Assembly (NCBI GenBank): GCA_000991645.1
Contig: LBRX01000015.1
Location: 1-22,202, forward strand
Source of the DNA: Candidatus Moranbacteria bacterium GW2011_GWE2_36_40
Lineage (GTDB): Bacteria > Patescibacteriota > Minisyncoccia > Moranbacterales > GWC2-37-73
DNA: 22,202 bases
Reading direction: 5' to 3'
A model generated the notes under the pieces. It did no database searches. It was not told the DNA's origin and worked only from the letters and a program-made list of their open reading frames with translations. Shown here piece by piece: positions 1 to 7,798 of the stretch; the stretch's first letter is position 1, and each line of letters opens with the position of its first letter. Position numbers and translations under genes: made by a program.

Positions 1-1119
1 GGCGATGTTTGGTTGGATGGCCTGTGTTTGGGCTGGCGAAACAGCCTTGATGATGGCCATCTCCAATGGGAGTTGCGGGATAAAGGCTGACTTTATTTTG
101 CCCTGAATTTCACTAAAGCAAGAAATTATATGCAACAATTCTTTTGAGGAATGATTTTTTGATTGCTCAACCAGGGCCAATGATTGCTCTTTGGTTAATT
201 CGTAGGAAAATATTTTTGCCAATTTTTCATCGACGCACACCAACATCACTTGCCTCAAATAATTCAGAAAAGATTTATTGAAAACATCCAAGTCATATCC
301 ATCTCTGGAAAGCTCATTGACAAGCGTGATGGCGCTGGCTGCATTTTTGCCAAGCAAATATGAAACCATGGCTTCCAATGATTGTCTTTGCGTTGTGCCC
401 AAAATTTCTTCAACTTCTTTGGCTGTGATTTTTTTGTCTTCAAGTGACATGACTTGAGAGAGCAAGGATTCAGCGTCGCGCATTCCACCTTCAGCAGCAA
501 TAGCAATCATTTCAAGCGCATTTTTTTCAACAGAAATTTTTTCACTTTTGGCGATCGTGGAAAGTTTTTCAATAATATGTTCCAGTGAAAGGCGCGTGAA
601 ATCATAGCGTTGGCAACGCGAGATGATTGTTTCTGGAACTTTGTGAATTTCAGTGGTGGCCAAGATGAAAATAACATGAGCAGGTGGTTCTTCAAGAGTT
701 TTAAGCAGTGCATTAAATGCTCCAGTTGAAAGCATGTGCACTTCATCGATTATGTATACTTTGAATTTTGCTTGAGACGGTGGGAACTTCACGTTTTCGC
801 GCAGCTCGCGGATGTTGTCCACACCAGTGTTTGAAGCTGCATCAATTTCAAAAATGTCCAATGATGTTCCTTGTGTGATGTTTTTGCAAACGTCGCATTC
901 CAAACATGGATCAGCGCCTTTTGGATTTTGGCAGTTCACCGCTCTGGCAAAAATTCTGGCCATGGTTGTTTTTCCTGTTCCTCGCGGGCCAGTAAAAAGA
1001 TAGGCATGACCAATTCTATTATGCAAAATTGCATTGGAAAGTGTTTGCACGATGTGTCCTTGTCCAATAACATCTGAAAAGGTAAGTGGGCGATATTTGC
1101 GATAGAGTGATAATGACAT
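1..1119 (-). CDS. dnaX: DNA polymerase III subunit gamma/tau, C-terminus cut by window edge
   Basis: This is the clamp-loader ATPase that loads the sliding clamp during replication. About 373 codons are visible, reading from 1119 down to base 1 without a stop; the C-terminus lies outside the window. The N-terminus MSLSLYRKYRP is typical of the family. Visible motifs are Walker A GPRGTGKTT at about residues 44-52, the four-cysteine zinc module after it (NCQNPKGADPCLECDVCKN), the DEVH Walker B in VYIIDEVHML, sensor 1 ILATTE and the SRC box (SRCQRYDF). A TTGTGT/TATATT promoter lies just upstream, and the gtrA terminator separates it from the gene before. No Shine-Dalgarno site is visible; a 7-nt repeat array fills the leader. 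Identification is certain. Whether gamma and tau forms are both made cannot be judged here. Confidence 0.97.
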   Translation of the reverse strand, partial: MSLSLYRKYRPLTFSDVIGQGHIVQTLSNAILHNRIGHAYLFTGPRGTGKTTMARIFARAVNCQNPKGADPCLECDVCKNITQGTSLDIFEIDAASNTGVDNIRELRENVKFPPSQAKFKVYIIDEVHMLSTGAFNALLKTLEEPPAHVIFILATTEIHKVPETIISRCQRYDFTRLSLEHIIEKLSTIAKSEKISVEKNALEMIAIAAEGGMRDAESLLSQVMSLEDKKITAKEVEEILGTTQRQSLEAMVSYLLGKNAASAITLVNELSRDGYDLDVFNKSFLNYLRQVMLVCVDEKLAKIFSYELTKEQSLALVEQSKNHSSKELLHIISCFSEIQGKIKSAFIPQLPLEMAIIKAVSPAQTQAIQPNIA

Positions 1120-1128
1120 AATATAAAA

Positions 1129-1149
1129 ACTTACAACTTACAACTTATA
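1129..1149. repeat. 7-nt tandem array (ACTTACA x2, ACTTATA)
   Basis: Three head-to-tail heptamers sit in the 5' leader of dnaX, 10 bases from its start codon. They are the inverse of the TAAGTTG-type words at 1241-1289, so the two arrays bracket the dnaX promoter and the gtrA terminator as an inverted pair. Confidence 0.8.
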
Positions 1150-1178
1150 AATATATAATTAAAAATAAATTCACACAA
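1150..1178 (-). promoter_or_regulatory. Predicted sigma70-type promoter of dnaX
   Basis: Read on the minus strand, a TTGTGT -35 box (1178-1173) and a TATATT -10 box (1155-1150) are separated by exactly 17 bases. It lies between the gtrA terminator and dnaX, so it would give dnaX its own transcript. The prediction is from sequence only. Confidence 0.5.
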
Positions 1179-1204
1179 TGTATTTTTAAATTCTATCATC
1201 AATA

Positions 1205-1237
1205 TGATAAAAACAAAACTCCCCAAAGTGAGGAGTT
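1205..1237 (-). terminator. Rho-independent terminator after the GtrA-like gene
   Basis: On the minus strand a hairpin with AACTCC/GGAGTT arms (1237-1232 and 1222-1217), plus an inner C-G pair, is followed by TTTTGTTTTTATC. It is placed to end the minus-strand transcript from 2817-1287 before dnaX. Confidence 0.7.
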
Positions 1238-1240
1238 CGT

Positions 1241-1289
1241 GTTGTAGTAAGTGGTGTGTTGTTTGTTGTAAGTTGTGGGTTATTTGTTA
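1241..1289. repeat. 7-nt tandem array (TAAGTTG/TTTGTTG words)
   Basis: Seven consecutive 7-base units can be marked off, most ending in GTTG or GTTA. The array runs into the stop codon of the GtrA-like gene. The words are the reverse complement of those at 1129-1149 and close to those at 1957-2042. Confidence 0.7.
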
Positions 1290-1946
1290 CTTTTTAAACA
1301 CCCAAAGTTTGTAGCCGATGAAATTCCAAGCAAGTCCAGCAATTGAGCCGGCAGCTGCACCGAGAAGTCCAAGTTGTCCATCGTCCAGGCTGGTAGCTGA
1401 ACCTAAAATGGTTTTGAAAACAAATGAGGCTACAAATACATTGATCAGGAAGCCGATAACGCTGACCCCGAAAAATTGAATGAATTCTGATTTTGTCTGC
1501 TTTTTTGCACCTTGATCAAATGTCCAATATTTGTTCCAGAAATAACTGCTGATGTTTGCGACAATGAATGAAACAGATTTATATATTGAATAGAATGTTA
1601 TTGTTCCGATTAGTGCACTCTTGGCTTCAATTTGAAAATATGCACTGAACAGCAGGGTAATGAGAGCTAAAACTCCAAGATCAACAAGCGTGTTGAGCAG
1701 ACCAATCAGGCCAAATTTTGCAATTTGATATATGATGGCAACCTTCTTTCCCATCATGAATGCAATGCGAAGTCCCAATGGTGTGGCTAGCAAAAAAAAT
1801 GGAACAATTGCGATTGCAAATTTTGAAAAAAGTTCAGGCTTGGCTGTTTTTAGTACTGGCAAAAGGAGAAATCCAATCAAGAGTCCTGCGACAATTGCAA
1901 ATTCATAATCACGTTTGGTTATTCTAATTCCGGTTGTATTTTCCAT
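1287..1946 (-). CDS. GtrA-like integral membrane protein
   Basis: This is a membrane protein of 219 residues with about six hydrophobic segments. Two N-terminal segments (roughly residues 14-32 and 43-63) precede the GtrA-like part. That part shows the usual pattern: QIAKFGLIGLLNTLVDLG at the first helix, NKYWTF after the second pair, and a closing WNFIGYKLWVF. GtrA proteins are thought to help move lipid-linked sugars across the membrane for glycosylation or wall polymers; the substrate here is unknown. The extra N-terminal pair of helices makes it longer than a minimal GtrA of about 120-150 residues. The gene is probably co-transcribed with the hypothetical gene upstream (2044-2817). Both flanks carry 7-nt repeat arrays. 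Confidence 0.85.
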   Translation of the reverse strand: MENTTGIRITKRDYEFAIVAGLLIGFLLLPVLKTAKPELFSKFAIAIVPFFLLATPLGLRIAFMMGKKVAIIYQIAKFGLIGLLNTLVDLGVLALITLLFSAYFQIEAKSALIGTITFYSIYKSVSFIVANISSYFWNKYWTFDQGAKKQTKSEFIQFFGVSVIGFLINVFVASFVFKTILGSATSLDDGQLGLLGAAAGSIAGLAWNFIGYKLWVFKK

Positions 1947-1956
1947 AAATATTAAT

Positions 1957-2042
1957 CTACAACTTACAACCTACAACAAATTAAAATTAATGCAGGGTAT
2001 TTTGTTGTCAGTTGTTTGTAGTTAGTTGCTAGTTGTTAGTTA
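1957..2042. repeat. Pair of inverted 7-nt arrays between two minus-strand genes
   Basis: The left half, 1957-1977, is CTACAAC, TTACAAC, CTACAAC. The right half, 2004-2042, is five units of the GTTGTNA type, which is the reverse complement word. The 26 bases between them hold no recognisable site. Together the arrays fill almost the whole gap between the GtrA-like gene and its upstream neighbour. Confidence 0.75.
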
Positions 2043-2043
2043 T

Positions 2044-2817
2044 TTAGATTTGTTGGGCTTTGATTTCTTTTTCTAATTCTTCAATGTCGGAAGTCCATTC
2101 ATCAACAAAATCATCTTTGATAAGTTCTTGTTTTGTTTCTTTTTGTGTTGATTGCAAGTCATCTTTCCATGAATTTAATTCTCCATCAGCTGGAAATTTT
2201 CTTTTTGGAGTTGAATTTGGTTCTTTTTCTGGCATGTGCTTGGACATTGACATTGCTGTGTCATGACCCTTTTGTAAAACATTTTCAATTGCAGCCCAAG
2301 TTGCCTCAATGTCCCGAGGGAGCATAATAACAACCTCGTCTCCTGGTTCTGCTTTGAAATATGTCACTGATGCAAGAAGAACCTTGTATGGTTTTCCTTC
2401 TGAAAAAATGAAATAATTGCCTTTTTCATCTTGACTAACAATACCAATCACGCTTTTTCTGTCAGCAGGGCCGATTTGTTTGTATATAAAAGATCCGTCG
2501 GGAGTTATTGTTAATTTCAACATATCTCCTTCGACGAGTTTTGATTTCGAAGCATAATTTGCAGGAACTGGGTATTGCTTCCCATCAGTTCCTATCATTA
2601 TTTGTCCGTCAAACGTTCCCTCAACCACATCACCCTCGCTGTCCTCATCAATCTTTCTTTTTCTTCCTGTCTTTTTCTTTCCTTCCAATTGCAAAAGCAT
2701 GGCTTTGGCGCTTTGCATTGTTTTTTCAGCTTGCAACATCATCTGTCGAAGCATTTCTATTTTGTGAGCTTTTTCATTGTCGCTCATTTCATCACTGGTT
2801 TGCAGATTGTTTGTCAT
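2044..2817 (-). CDS. Conserved hypothetical protein, coiled N-terminus plus small beta domain
   Basis: This protein of 257 residues has no function I can name. I chose the ATG at 2817 (MTNNLQTSDEMS) over the one at 2862, which adds only 15 unlikely residues. The N-terminal 45 or so residues are a charged helix rich in Met and Gln (HKIEMLRQMMLQAEKTM), followed by a basic patch GKKKTGRKRK. The centre has a compact beta-type region (VVEGTFDGQIMIG, YPVPANYASKSKLVEGDMLK, FIYKQIGP), then a second one (YKVLLASVTYFKAEPGDEVV). The C-terminus is acidic and probably disordered. I recall this family as common in Parcubacteria genomes, but that is from memory. The central part could be an OB- or TRAM-like nucleic-acid-binding fold; that is a guess. 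Confidence 0.75.
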   Translation of the reverse strand: MTNNLQTSDEMSDNEKAHKIEMLRQMMLQAEKTMQSAKAMLLQLEGKKKTGRKRKIDEDSEGDVVEGTFDGQIMIGTDGKQYPVPANYASKSKLVEGDMLKLTITPDGSFIYKQIGPADRKSVIGIVSQDEKGNYFIFSEGKPYKVLLASVTYFKAEPGDEVVIMLPRDIEATWAAIENVLQKGHDTAMSMSKHMPEKEPNSTPKRKFPADGELNSWKDDLQSTQKETKQELIKDDFVDEWTSDIEELEKEIKAQQI

Positions 2818-2894
2818 TTTTGTTTTTAACAAGAAGAACTTAAGGTTAATATTTTTCCTCAAGCACCACCCGTATTTTTTATTTTTGTTTTTTA

Positions 2895-2917
2895 CCCGTC
2901 ATTCGTGAATGACAGGT
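2895..2917. repeat. GTCATTC/GAATGAC hairpin in the leader of the 2817-2044 gene
   Basis: A 7-base stem (2898-2904 with 2907-2913) is extended by ACC/GGT across one mismatch. It resembles the ends of the TGTCATTCC elements at 3370 and 7799, so it may be a remnant of one. It falls downstream of the minus-strand promoter at 2934-2962 and would sit near the 5' end of that RNA. Confidence 0.55.
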
Positions 2918-2933
2918 TTTGTTTTACATTAAA

Positions 2934-2962
2934 ATTATACAGCATATATCAAAAACCTGCAA
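2934..2962 (-). promoter_or_regulatory. Predicted promoter for the minus-strand unit 2817-1287
   Basis: On the minus strand a TTGCAG -35 box (2962-2957) and a perfect TATAAT -10 box (2939-2934) lie 17 bases apart. The predicted RNA starts near 2927, about 110 bases before the ATG at 2817. Confidence 0.6.
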
Positions 2963-3027
2963 TATGTTTTCCTGATTAATTCTGTGATATATTGAATAGG
3001 AGAGATTTAATATTAAAAACATCAAAT

Positions 3028-3363
3028 ATGGAAAAAATATTACTGGAAAATCCTTGGATTATTATTTTGATTCTTCTTTGGACACTTCCTTGGAAAGCAG
3101 CAGCTCTTTGGAGAAGTGCGCGTAGGGGTCATGTTGGCTGGTTTTTGACGATTATAATTTTGAATACTCTCGGTATTTTGGACATCCTATATATTTTTAT
3201 TTTCAGTAGATTAGGAAAAGAGAAAAAGCAGGAGGAAGATAAGATTCCAGAAATAAAATCTAAATGGACAAGATTTCAGCAAGAAGAAAGCACTGAAAAT
3301 GATGTTCAAGTTCGCCAGTCTCAATTTTCTTCAAACTCAAAAAGTCGACAGACAATCGTATGA
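3028..3363 (+). CDS. Small two-helix membrane protein, DUF5652-like
   Basis: This protein of 111 residues has two membrane segments near the start (WIIILILLWTLPWKAAALW and GWFLTIIILNTLGILDILYI). Between them is a short basic turn with a tryptophan (RSARRGHVGW), and a charged hydrophilic tail of about 60 residues follows. This matches the layout of the DUF5652 family (helix, KAAALW, basic loop, helix), whose function is unknown. The reading frame extends upstream to a TTG at 2992, but the ATG at 3028 places the first helix correctly and is preferred. No Shine-Dalgarno site is seen. The gene is divergent from the 2817-2044 gene and followed at once by a palindromic element. Confidence 0.75.
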   Translation: MEKILLENPWIIILILLWTLPWKAAALWRSARRGHVGWFLTIIILNTLGILDILYIFIFSRLGKEKKQEEDKIPEIKSKWTRFQQEESTENDVQVRQSQFSSNSKSRQTIV

Positions 3364-3369
3364 AACTTC

Positions 3370-3509
3370 TTGTCATTCCCGTAAAAACGGGAATCCAGGT
3401 TCGACACTAATTGCTACTATATTGCTGTAATAAAAAATATAATCGAGACTAGTTAAGGGCTGGATTCCGGGTCCCTCCAAGGGCGGGCACGGCAAACCTG
3501 GAATGACAA
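3370..3509. repeat. 140-bp palindromic element with TTGTCATTCC inverted ends
   Basis: The ends TTGTCATTCC (3370-3379) and GGAATGACAA (3500-3509) are exact 10-base inverted repeats. Inside the left end is a perfect 8-bp hairpin, ATTCCCGT-aaaa-ACGGGAAT. The right half contains CTGGATTCCGGGTC, a string I know from dispersed, non-coding repeats in many bacteria. It carries no gene, so it would depend on an outside transposase if it is a MITE. It stops one base before the Sua5 start codon. A related copy is at 7799-7893. Confidence 0.8.
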
Positions 3510-3510
3510 T

Positions 3511-4122
3511 ATGCGCATGGAAAAAGAAGACTGGACTCAAATTCAAAAAGACATCGCGCCAATTTTAAAATTGGGTGGTGTTGGTGTTATTCCAACTGAC
3601 ACTTTGTATGGAATTGTTGGCAGCGCACTCGACAAAAAAACCGTTGAGCGTGTTTATCAGCTTCGGAAAAGGGAATTATCCAAGCCCATGATTATTCTGA
3701 TTCCATCTTTGAGTGATTTGAAAAAGTTTGGAATTATTCTAAGCTCATCGCAAAAGAAAATCCTTGGTGAAGTTTGGCCGGCAAAAGTGAGTGTTATTTT
3801 TGAATGTAAATTGAAAAAATGGGAATATTTGCACCGCGGGCAAAAAACGTTAGCATTTCGCTTTCCAGCTGATGAGGAGCTTGTTAGTCTTTTGAAAAAA
3901 GTAGGTCCGCTTGTTGCACCAAGCGCCAATTTGTCAGGAAAAAAGCCTGCCGAAACATATCTTGAAGCTAAAAAATATTTTGGAGAAGATGTTGATTTCT
4001 ATGTTGACTGCGGAAAGCTCAAATCTAAACCATCGACCTTGGTTGAATTTGGAAAAGATGGCAAGCTTAAAATTTTGCGTGAAGGCGCAGTAAGAATTGC
4101 CAAAATGCCTAAAATAGGCTAG
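3511..4122 (+). CDS. tsaC: Threonylcarbamoyl-AMP synthase (Sua5/YrdC/TsaC family)
   Basis: The enzyme makes threonylcarbamoyl-AMP from threonine, bicarbonate and ATP, the first step of the t6A37 modification of ANN-decoding tRNAs. The 203-residue protein is the YrdC domain alone, as in TsaC, without the C-terminal Sua5 domain. Motifs are GVIPTDTLYGIVG (about 25-37), the KPM lysine at 58, a WPAKVSVIF version of the usual WPGPLT segment (89-97), FRFP (117-119 region), APSANLSG (136-143) and PSTLVEF. ATG codons lie at 3511 and 3517; either may be used. No Shine-Dalgarno site is present because the palindromic element ends right at the start. The last codons and the stop overlap the promoter of the next gene: the TAG stop is part of its -10 box. 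Confidence 0.93.
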   Translation: MRMEKEDWTQIQKDIAPILKLGGVGVIPTDTLYGIVGSALDKKTVERVYQLRKRELSKPMIILIPSLSDLKKFGIILSSSQKKILGEVWPAKVSVIFECKLKKWEYLHRGQKTLAFRFPADEELVSLLKKVGPLVAPSANLSGKKPAETYLEAKKYFGEDVDFYVDCGKLKSKPSTLVEFGKDGKLKILREGAVRIAKMPKIG

Positions 4123-4125
4123 TAT
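4097..4125 (+). promoter_or_regulatory. Predicted promoter of the 4158-6226 unit, spacer palindrome type
   Basis: A TTGCCA -35 box (4097-4102) and a TAGTAT -10 box (4120-4125) are 17 bases apart. The spacer holds a perfect inverted repeat, GCCT-aaaat-AGGC. The same layout precedes lysS and serS. The promoter lies inside the last codons of the Sua5 gene. Confidence 0.65.
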
Positions 4126-4157
4126 AAAGTAAGAAATATTTTAAACTATGTCTAATA

Positions 4158-4583
4158 ATGAATAATATTTTTGAAAGTCAAACAATACAGTATGAAATTC
4201 CAATAGAGGACTTAGAAAAGATTAAAAATCTTATTTTGAATATGCCAATAAATGACAATGATTTTTCAATTGAAAATATTAAATATACACTGCGATTGTG
4301 TCCCTCAATTTCAAAATATGGCGAAAGAAATGGGCAACCAGCAGAATATAGAAAACAGATTGATAAATGGGTAATTTATTTGTGGGATGATTTGAGAGAA
4401 AAGATACAAAAAGTTCTATTATTTCATGAGGCTTTGGAAATTTATTTTGTGGAAAAATTTGGATTAGCGCCAGGAGCACAGGCTCATAGTGCAGTTCTTT
4501 TGCATGAGAGTAATTTTGTGAATCAGTTATTAAATGAAGAAGAGAAGATTGAGCTAAGCAAGTTAAGGGAAAATTTAAAATAA
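4158..4583 (+). CDS. Hypothetical protein with HExxE-like motif
   Basis: I do not recognise this 141-residue soluble protein. Its most telling stretch is LLFHEALEIYFVEK (H90, E91, E94), followed by AQAH (H110) and HE (116-117). A histidine-glutamate helix followed by a further His and Glu resembles the zinc-binding core of small zincin-type peptidases. The usual HExxH second histidine is replaced by glutamate, so metal binding is only a possibility. It is first in a two-gene unit with the 536-residue protein, separated by 32 bases. Its promoter overlaps the end of the Sua5 gene. No Shine-Dalgarno site is visible. Confidence 0.7.
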   Translation: MNNIFESQTIQYEIPIEDLEKIKNLILNMPINDNDFSIENIKYTLRLCPSISKYGERNGQPAEYRKQIDKWVIYLWDDLREKIQKVLLFHEALEIYFVEKFGLAPGAQAHSAVLLHESNFVNQLLNEEEKIELSKLRENLK

Positions 4584-4615
4584 TATAATTTTTTCAATAA
4601 ACTTACGTCAAACTT

Positions 4616-6226
4616 ATGTCAGAAAAATTTGAATATTATCCAACACCAGAAAAGCAAAAAGAATTTAAGGAAATACAAAATGAAAATCCTATTGAGGCTG
4701 AAGAAATTATTGAATCAGCACAGGAAGAAGGAAATATATTTAATGATTTACTAAAAAGGGACAAGATTGATGCACAATTTTTGTCCAAGGTGATTACAAG
4801 GGAGCAAACACCAGAAAATGTGTACGAAGTTTTTGAAAGAGTTATTAGTAAAATTCAGGATATAAGACGAGATGGGTCAATATCACATGCATCACATAAG
4901 GCATTACCAGATGATGTTTTGCCAAATGGATTAAAATCAAGAACTAGACTACAGAGAGAAGGTAAATTTAAAGGAGGATATTGTCATGATACAGTATTCA
5001 GGCATCATGTTTCTTGCGCATCTCGTAATCATTGCGGAGGTGAGTTTAATTATTATTTAGATAATGAATTTTTAAAACATATATTTAGAAATGATTCATC
5101 GTTTTTTGATCAGATAAGAACTGATTTAGATGGTAAGCCACCAAGAGAGAAAGAGTTGATAAAATTTGTAGGTGAGTATTTTCACAAGAATGGGTATTCT
5201 CATACGCAAGGGTCAATGATAGAGAAAATGCTTGACGAGGCCGAACGATTGGGTTGGATTACTGAAGCAAGAATTAATTTTGAAGAAACTAAAAAATGGC
5301 ATGAGAAAAAAGGCCATTTTGAAAAAACGGGAGATCCATATATAGATAAAATAAAAGAAATCAAGGTTTTCGATAGGGAATGCTTTGCCTATGCCTATAT
5401 GAGACCACTGGAAAATAGATTTTATCACAATGCTTTTGGTAATAATAGTAAACCTCATGATGGAGAGATAGTTATAGACTTTGATAATATTAATCTCAAT
5501 AATTTTCAAGGGAATCCTATTGCTGGCGTGGCAATTGAAAATGAACAAATGGATGTAATTAAAAATATTAATAAGCTTTCAGTTAATGAAATAAAAAATG
5601 CAGTGCCAATTTATAATACGCAAGGCGATTTAATATGGCCAATTAAAATGAAATACTCGGAGATTAAAAAATATATAGAAACAAAAAATATAAATATTGA
5701 ACAAAAGGTGGAAATTGAAGCTATGCTAGATGAAATGGCGGAGTTTGTTTATGAGAATCAAAAAAAAGCTACAGCGATTGAGATGAGAAAGAAACTTATA
5801 AATGAAAATGATGGAAAACCAATTGACGAATATTTGTTAAAGCTTGATGCGCCAACAGATGATAATTTTTGGTTGAGGGAGAATAAATGCTATGGAATTG
5901 ATGTTGAAATTGTTAGTTTTGATAATTTGCCAGATGACTGGAAAGAGGAAGTCTTGTCTTCAGCTAATGATGCACTTAGTGTAGTTTTCGAGGGTGCCAA
6001 TCTTGGCAAAAAGTTCGATGAAACTTTTATTGAAGAGGCTGCAATAAAGTATCAATACATGCTAAGTATTAAACATCATATAGATCCTTTTGTGGTTGAT
6101 AGGATTGATCACGGTAATTTATATGATGAATATTTTAAGCTGGATGATTTTTTTATGGAACAAAGAAAGACCGTGATTAAAAAAGCAATCGATGTTTATG
6201 AACGCTTATACGCTAAAACTTCATAA
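4616..6226 (+). CDS. Large hypothetical protein with Cys/His cluster
   Basis: This soluble protein of 536 residues matches no family I can name. Residues 1-85 are acidic and helical. At 86-116 there is GSISHASHKALPDD followed by LPNGLKSRTRL, faintly like the His...GL(x)SR segment of ADP-ribosyltransferase-like folds. At 122-142 a dense Cys/His cluster follows (C123, H124, H130, H131, C134, H139, C140), which could bind zinc. The middle (about 290-350) looks like alternating beta strands, and the C-terminal 150 residues are helical and charged. The AT-rich codon use, with long runs of Asn, Ile and Lys, stands out against neighbouring housekeeping genes such as lysS. It follows the HExxE gene in the same unit. 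An effector, toxin or phage-related role is conceivable but unproven. Confidence 0.75.
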   Translation: MSEKFEYYPTPEKQKEFKEIQNENPIEAEEIIESAQEEGNIFNDLLKRDKIDAQFLSKVITREQTPENVYEVFERVISKIQDIRRDGSISHASHKALPDDVLPNGLKSRTRLQREGKFKGGYCHDTVFRHHVSCASRNHCGGEFNYYLDNEFLKHIFRNDSSFFDQIRTDLDGKPPREKELIKFVGEYFHKNGYSHTQGSMIEKMLDEAERLGWITEARINFEETKKWHEKKGHFEKTGDPYIDKIKEIKVFDRECFAYAYMRPLENRFYHNAFGNNSKPHDGEIVIDFDNINLNNFQGNPIAGVAIENEQMDVIKNINKLSVNEIKNAVPIYNTQGDLIWPIKMKYSEIKKYIETKNINIEQKVEIEAMLDEMAEFVYENQKKATAIEMRKKLINENDGKPIDEYLLKLDAPTDDNFWLRENKCYGIDVEIVSFDNLPDDWKEEVLSSANDALSVVFEGANLGKKFDETFIEEAAIKYQYMLSIKHHIDPFVVDRIDHGNLYDEYFKLDDFFMEQRKTVIKKAIDVYERLYAKTS

Positions 6227-6242
6227 TTTTTATAATCTTAAA

Positions 6243-6271
6243 TTGCCATAAAGCCTGAAATAGACTAATCT
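6243..6271 (+). promoter_or_regulatory. Predicted lysS promoter, spacer palindrome type
   Basis: A TTGCCA -35 box (6243-6248) and a TAATCT -10 box (6266-6271) are 17 bases apart. The spacer holds GCCT-gaaat-AGAC, an imperfect version of the palindrome in the 4158 and serS promoters. The predicted leader is about 60 bases and contains the AGCTAAA array. Confidence 0.65.
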
Positions 6272-6302
6272 AAACTCGTATTTAAATTTTTTATGAATCC
6301 AG

Positions 6303-6334
6303 AGCTAAAAGCTAAAAGCTGAAAGCTGAAAGTT
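6303..6334. repeat. 7-nt tandem array (AGCTAAA x2, AGCTGAA x2)
   Basis: Four consecutive heptamers plus a partial AGTT lie in the lysS leader, ending seven bases before the ATG. It is the clearest example of the intergenic 7-nt arrays in this window. Confidence 0.85.
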
Positions 6335-6340
6335 AATCTT

Positions 6341-7792
6341 ATGCGCGAAGACATACAACAAACTAAATTAGAAAAATTAGCTAGAATTCGTGAATATGGT
6401 ATGGATCCATATCCGGAAAAGTCTGAGCGTAATTTTAGGAATGCAAATGCTTCGGAAAAATTTGAAGAGTTTGCTGGACGAGTAATCACGCTGGCAGGAC
6501 GAGTGCGTTCTATGAGACCGATGGGTGGAAGCGCCTTTGCTAATATTGAAGATGAATCTGGCAAGATGCAACTTTTTTTGAACAAGGCGAACATGCCAGA
6601 AGAACTTTTTTTGCTTTTCACAAAAAATGTGGAGCTTGGTGATTTTGTGCAAGTGACAGGAGAACTTTTTTTGACAAAAACTGAAGAAAAATCACTTAAG
6701 GTTATTGATTGGAAAATGCTTTCCAAAAATATTCGTCCAATTCCGACTGAACATTTTGGAATTAAAGATGAGGAAGAACTTTTGCGAAAACGATATTTGG
6801 ACTTGATGACAAATCCTGAAACACGAGAACTTTTTCGCAAAAAGAATATTTTTTGGCAAACAATTCGAACATTTTTGGCTAGCAATGGATTTTTAGAAGT
6901 ACAAAACCCAGTGTTCGAACACACTCCGGGTGGAGCTGACGCTGAGCCGTTCACAACTCATCACAATGCACTGGATCAAGATTTCTATATGCGAATTTCA
7001 CTTGAATTAGCATTAAAAAGATTGTTGGTTGGTGGATATGAAAAAGTTTTTGAAATCGGCCGCGTTTTTCGAAATGAAGGAATTGATCGTCACCATTTGC
7101 AGGAATATGATGCAATGGAATTCTATGCAGCATATTGGGATTTGCAAAAGGGAATTGAATTTTCAGAAAACTTGTATAAGGAGGTTGTGAAAAATGTCAC
7201 AGGAGGCATGATTACACAATATGAAGGAGCCACGATTGATTGGTCAAAGAAATTTCCAGTCGTTGATTATTTTGATGCATTCAAAAAAGAAACTGGTATC
7301 GATTTGTCTGAGGATATTTCTGTTGAAACTTTGATGGCAAAGGCAGATGAACTTGGAATTAAATATGAAAAATCATATGGCAAAGGAAGAATGATTGACA
7401 CTGTGTATAAAAAAACAGTGCGTCAGAAAATGATTCAGCCATGCTTTTTGGTTGGGCATCCTATTGAAGTTTCTCCGCTGGCCAAAAAAGATCCAAACAA
7501 TCCTAAAAAAGTTCTTAGATTTCAAGTGGTGGCAGGAAAAGCTGAACTTTGCAACGCTTTTGCAGAATTGAACGATCCAATTGATCAGAAAGCTCGCTTT
7601 GAAGATCAAATGAAGCTGCGCGAAGCAGGGGACAACGAAGCGCAGATGATCGATGATGATTTTGTGGAGGCTCTTGAATATGGAATGCCAAACGCTTTTG
7701 GCTTTGGTCTTTCTGAACGCCTCTTCTCATTTCTCCTGGATAAATCAGTTCGTGAATGTGTGATTTTCCCAGGGATGAAAAGTAAGGAATAA
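6341..7792 (+). CDS. lysS: Lysyl-tRNA synthetase, class II
   Basis: It charges tRNA-Lys with lysine. The protein has 483 residues, close to the family norm of about 490-500. An N-terminal OB-fold anticodon-binding domain (about 48-130, ITLAGRVRSMRPMG) is followed by the class II core. Motif 2 is clear: FEIGRVFRNEGIDRHH (237-252) with the following YDAMEFYAAY. The usual E. coli-type reading there is FRNEGISxRHNPEFTMMELY, so this enzyme differs mildly. Motif 3 reads GFGLSERLFSFLL (454 on) with arginine 460 kept, where the family usually has GIGIDRL. The C-terminus is the normal VIFPGMK. The ATG at 6341 lies just after the heptamer array, with no Shine-Dalgarno site. A palindromic element follows the stop. 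Confidence 0.95.
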   Translation: MREDIQQTKLEKLARIREYGMDPYPEKSERNFRNANASEKFEEFAGRVITLAGRVRSMRPMGGSAFANIEDESGKMQLFLNKANMPEELFLLFTKNVELGDFVQVTGELFLTKTEEKSLKVIDWKMLSKNIRPIPTEHFGIKDEEELLRKRYLDLMTNPETRELFRKKNIFWQTIRTFLASNGFLEVQNPVFEHTPGGADAEPFTTHHNALDQDFYMRISLELALKRLLVGGYEKVFEIGRVFRNEGIDRHHLQEYDAMEFYAAYWDLQKGIEFSENLYKEVVKNVTGGMITQYEGATIDWSKKFPVVDYFDAFKKETGIDLSEDISVETLMAKADELGIKYEKSYGKGRMIDTVYKKTVRQKMIQPCFLVGHPIEVSPLAKKDPNNPKKVLRFQVVAGKAELCNAFAELNDPIDQKARFEDQMKLREAGDNEAQMIDDDFVEALEYGMPNAFGFGLSERLFSFLLDKSVRECVIFPGMKSKE

Positions 7793-7798
7793 TTGTCT

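Noticed and set aside
1129..2042. A CRISPR array
   Set aside because: The repeat units are 7 nt with no unique spacers, and no cas gene is present in the window.
6265..6954. A 229-codon minus-strand ORF opposite lysS
   Set aside because: It is the antisense of a certain lysS; its serine- and phenylalanine-rich translation is what a reversed Lys/Glu-rich gene gives.
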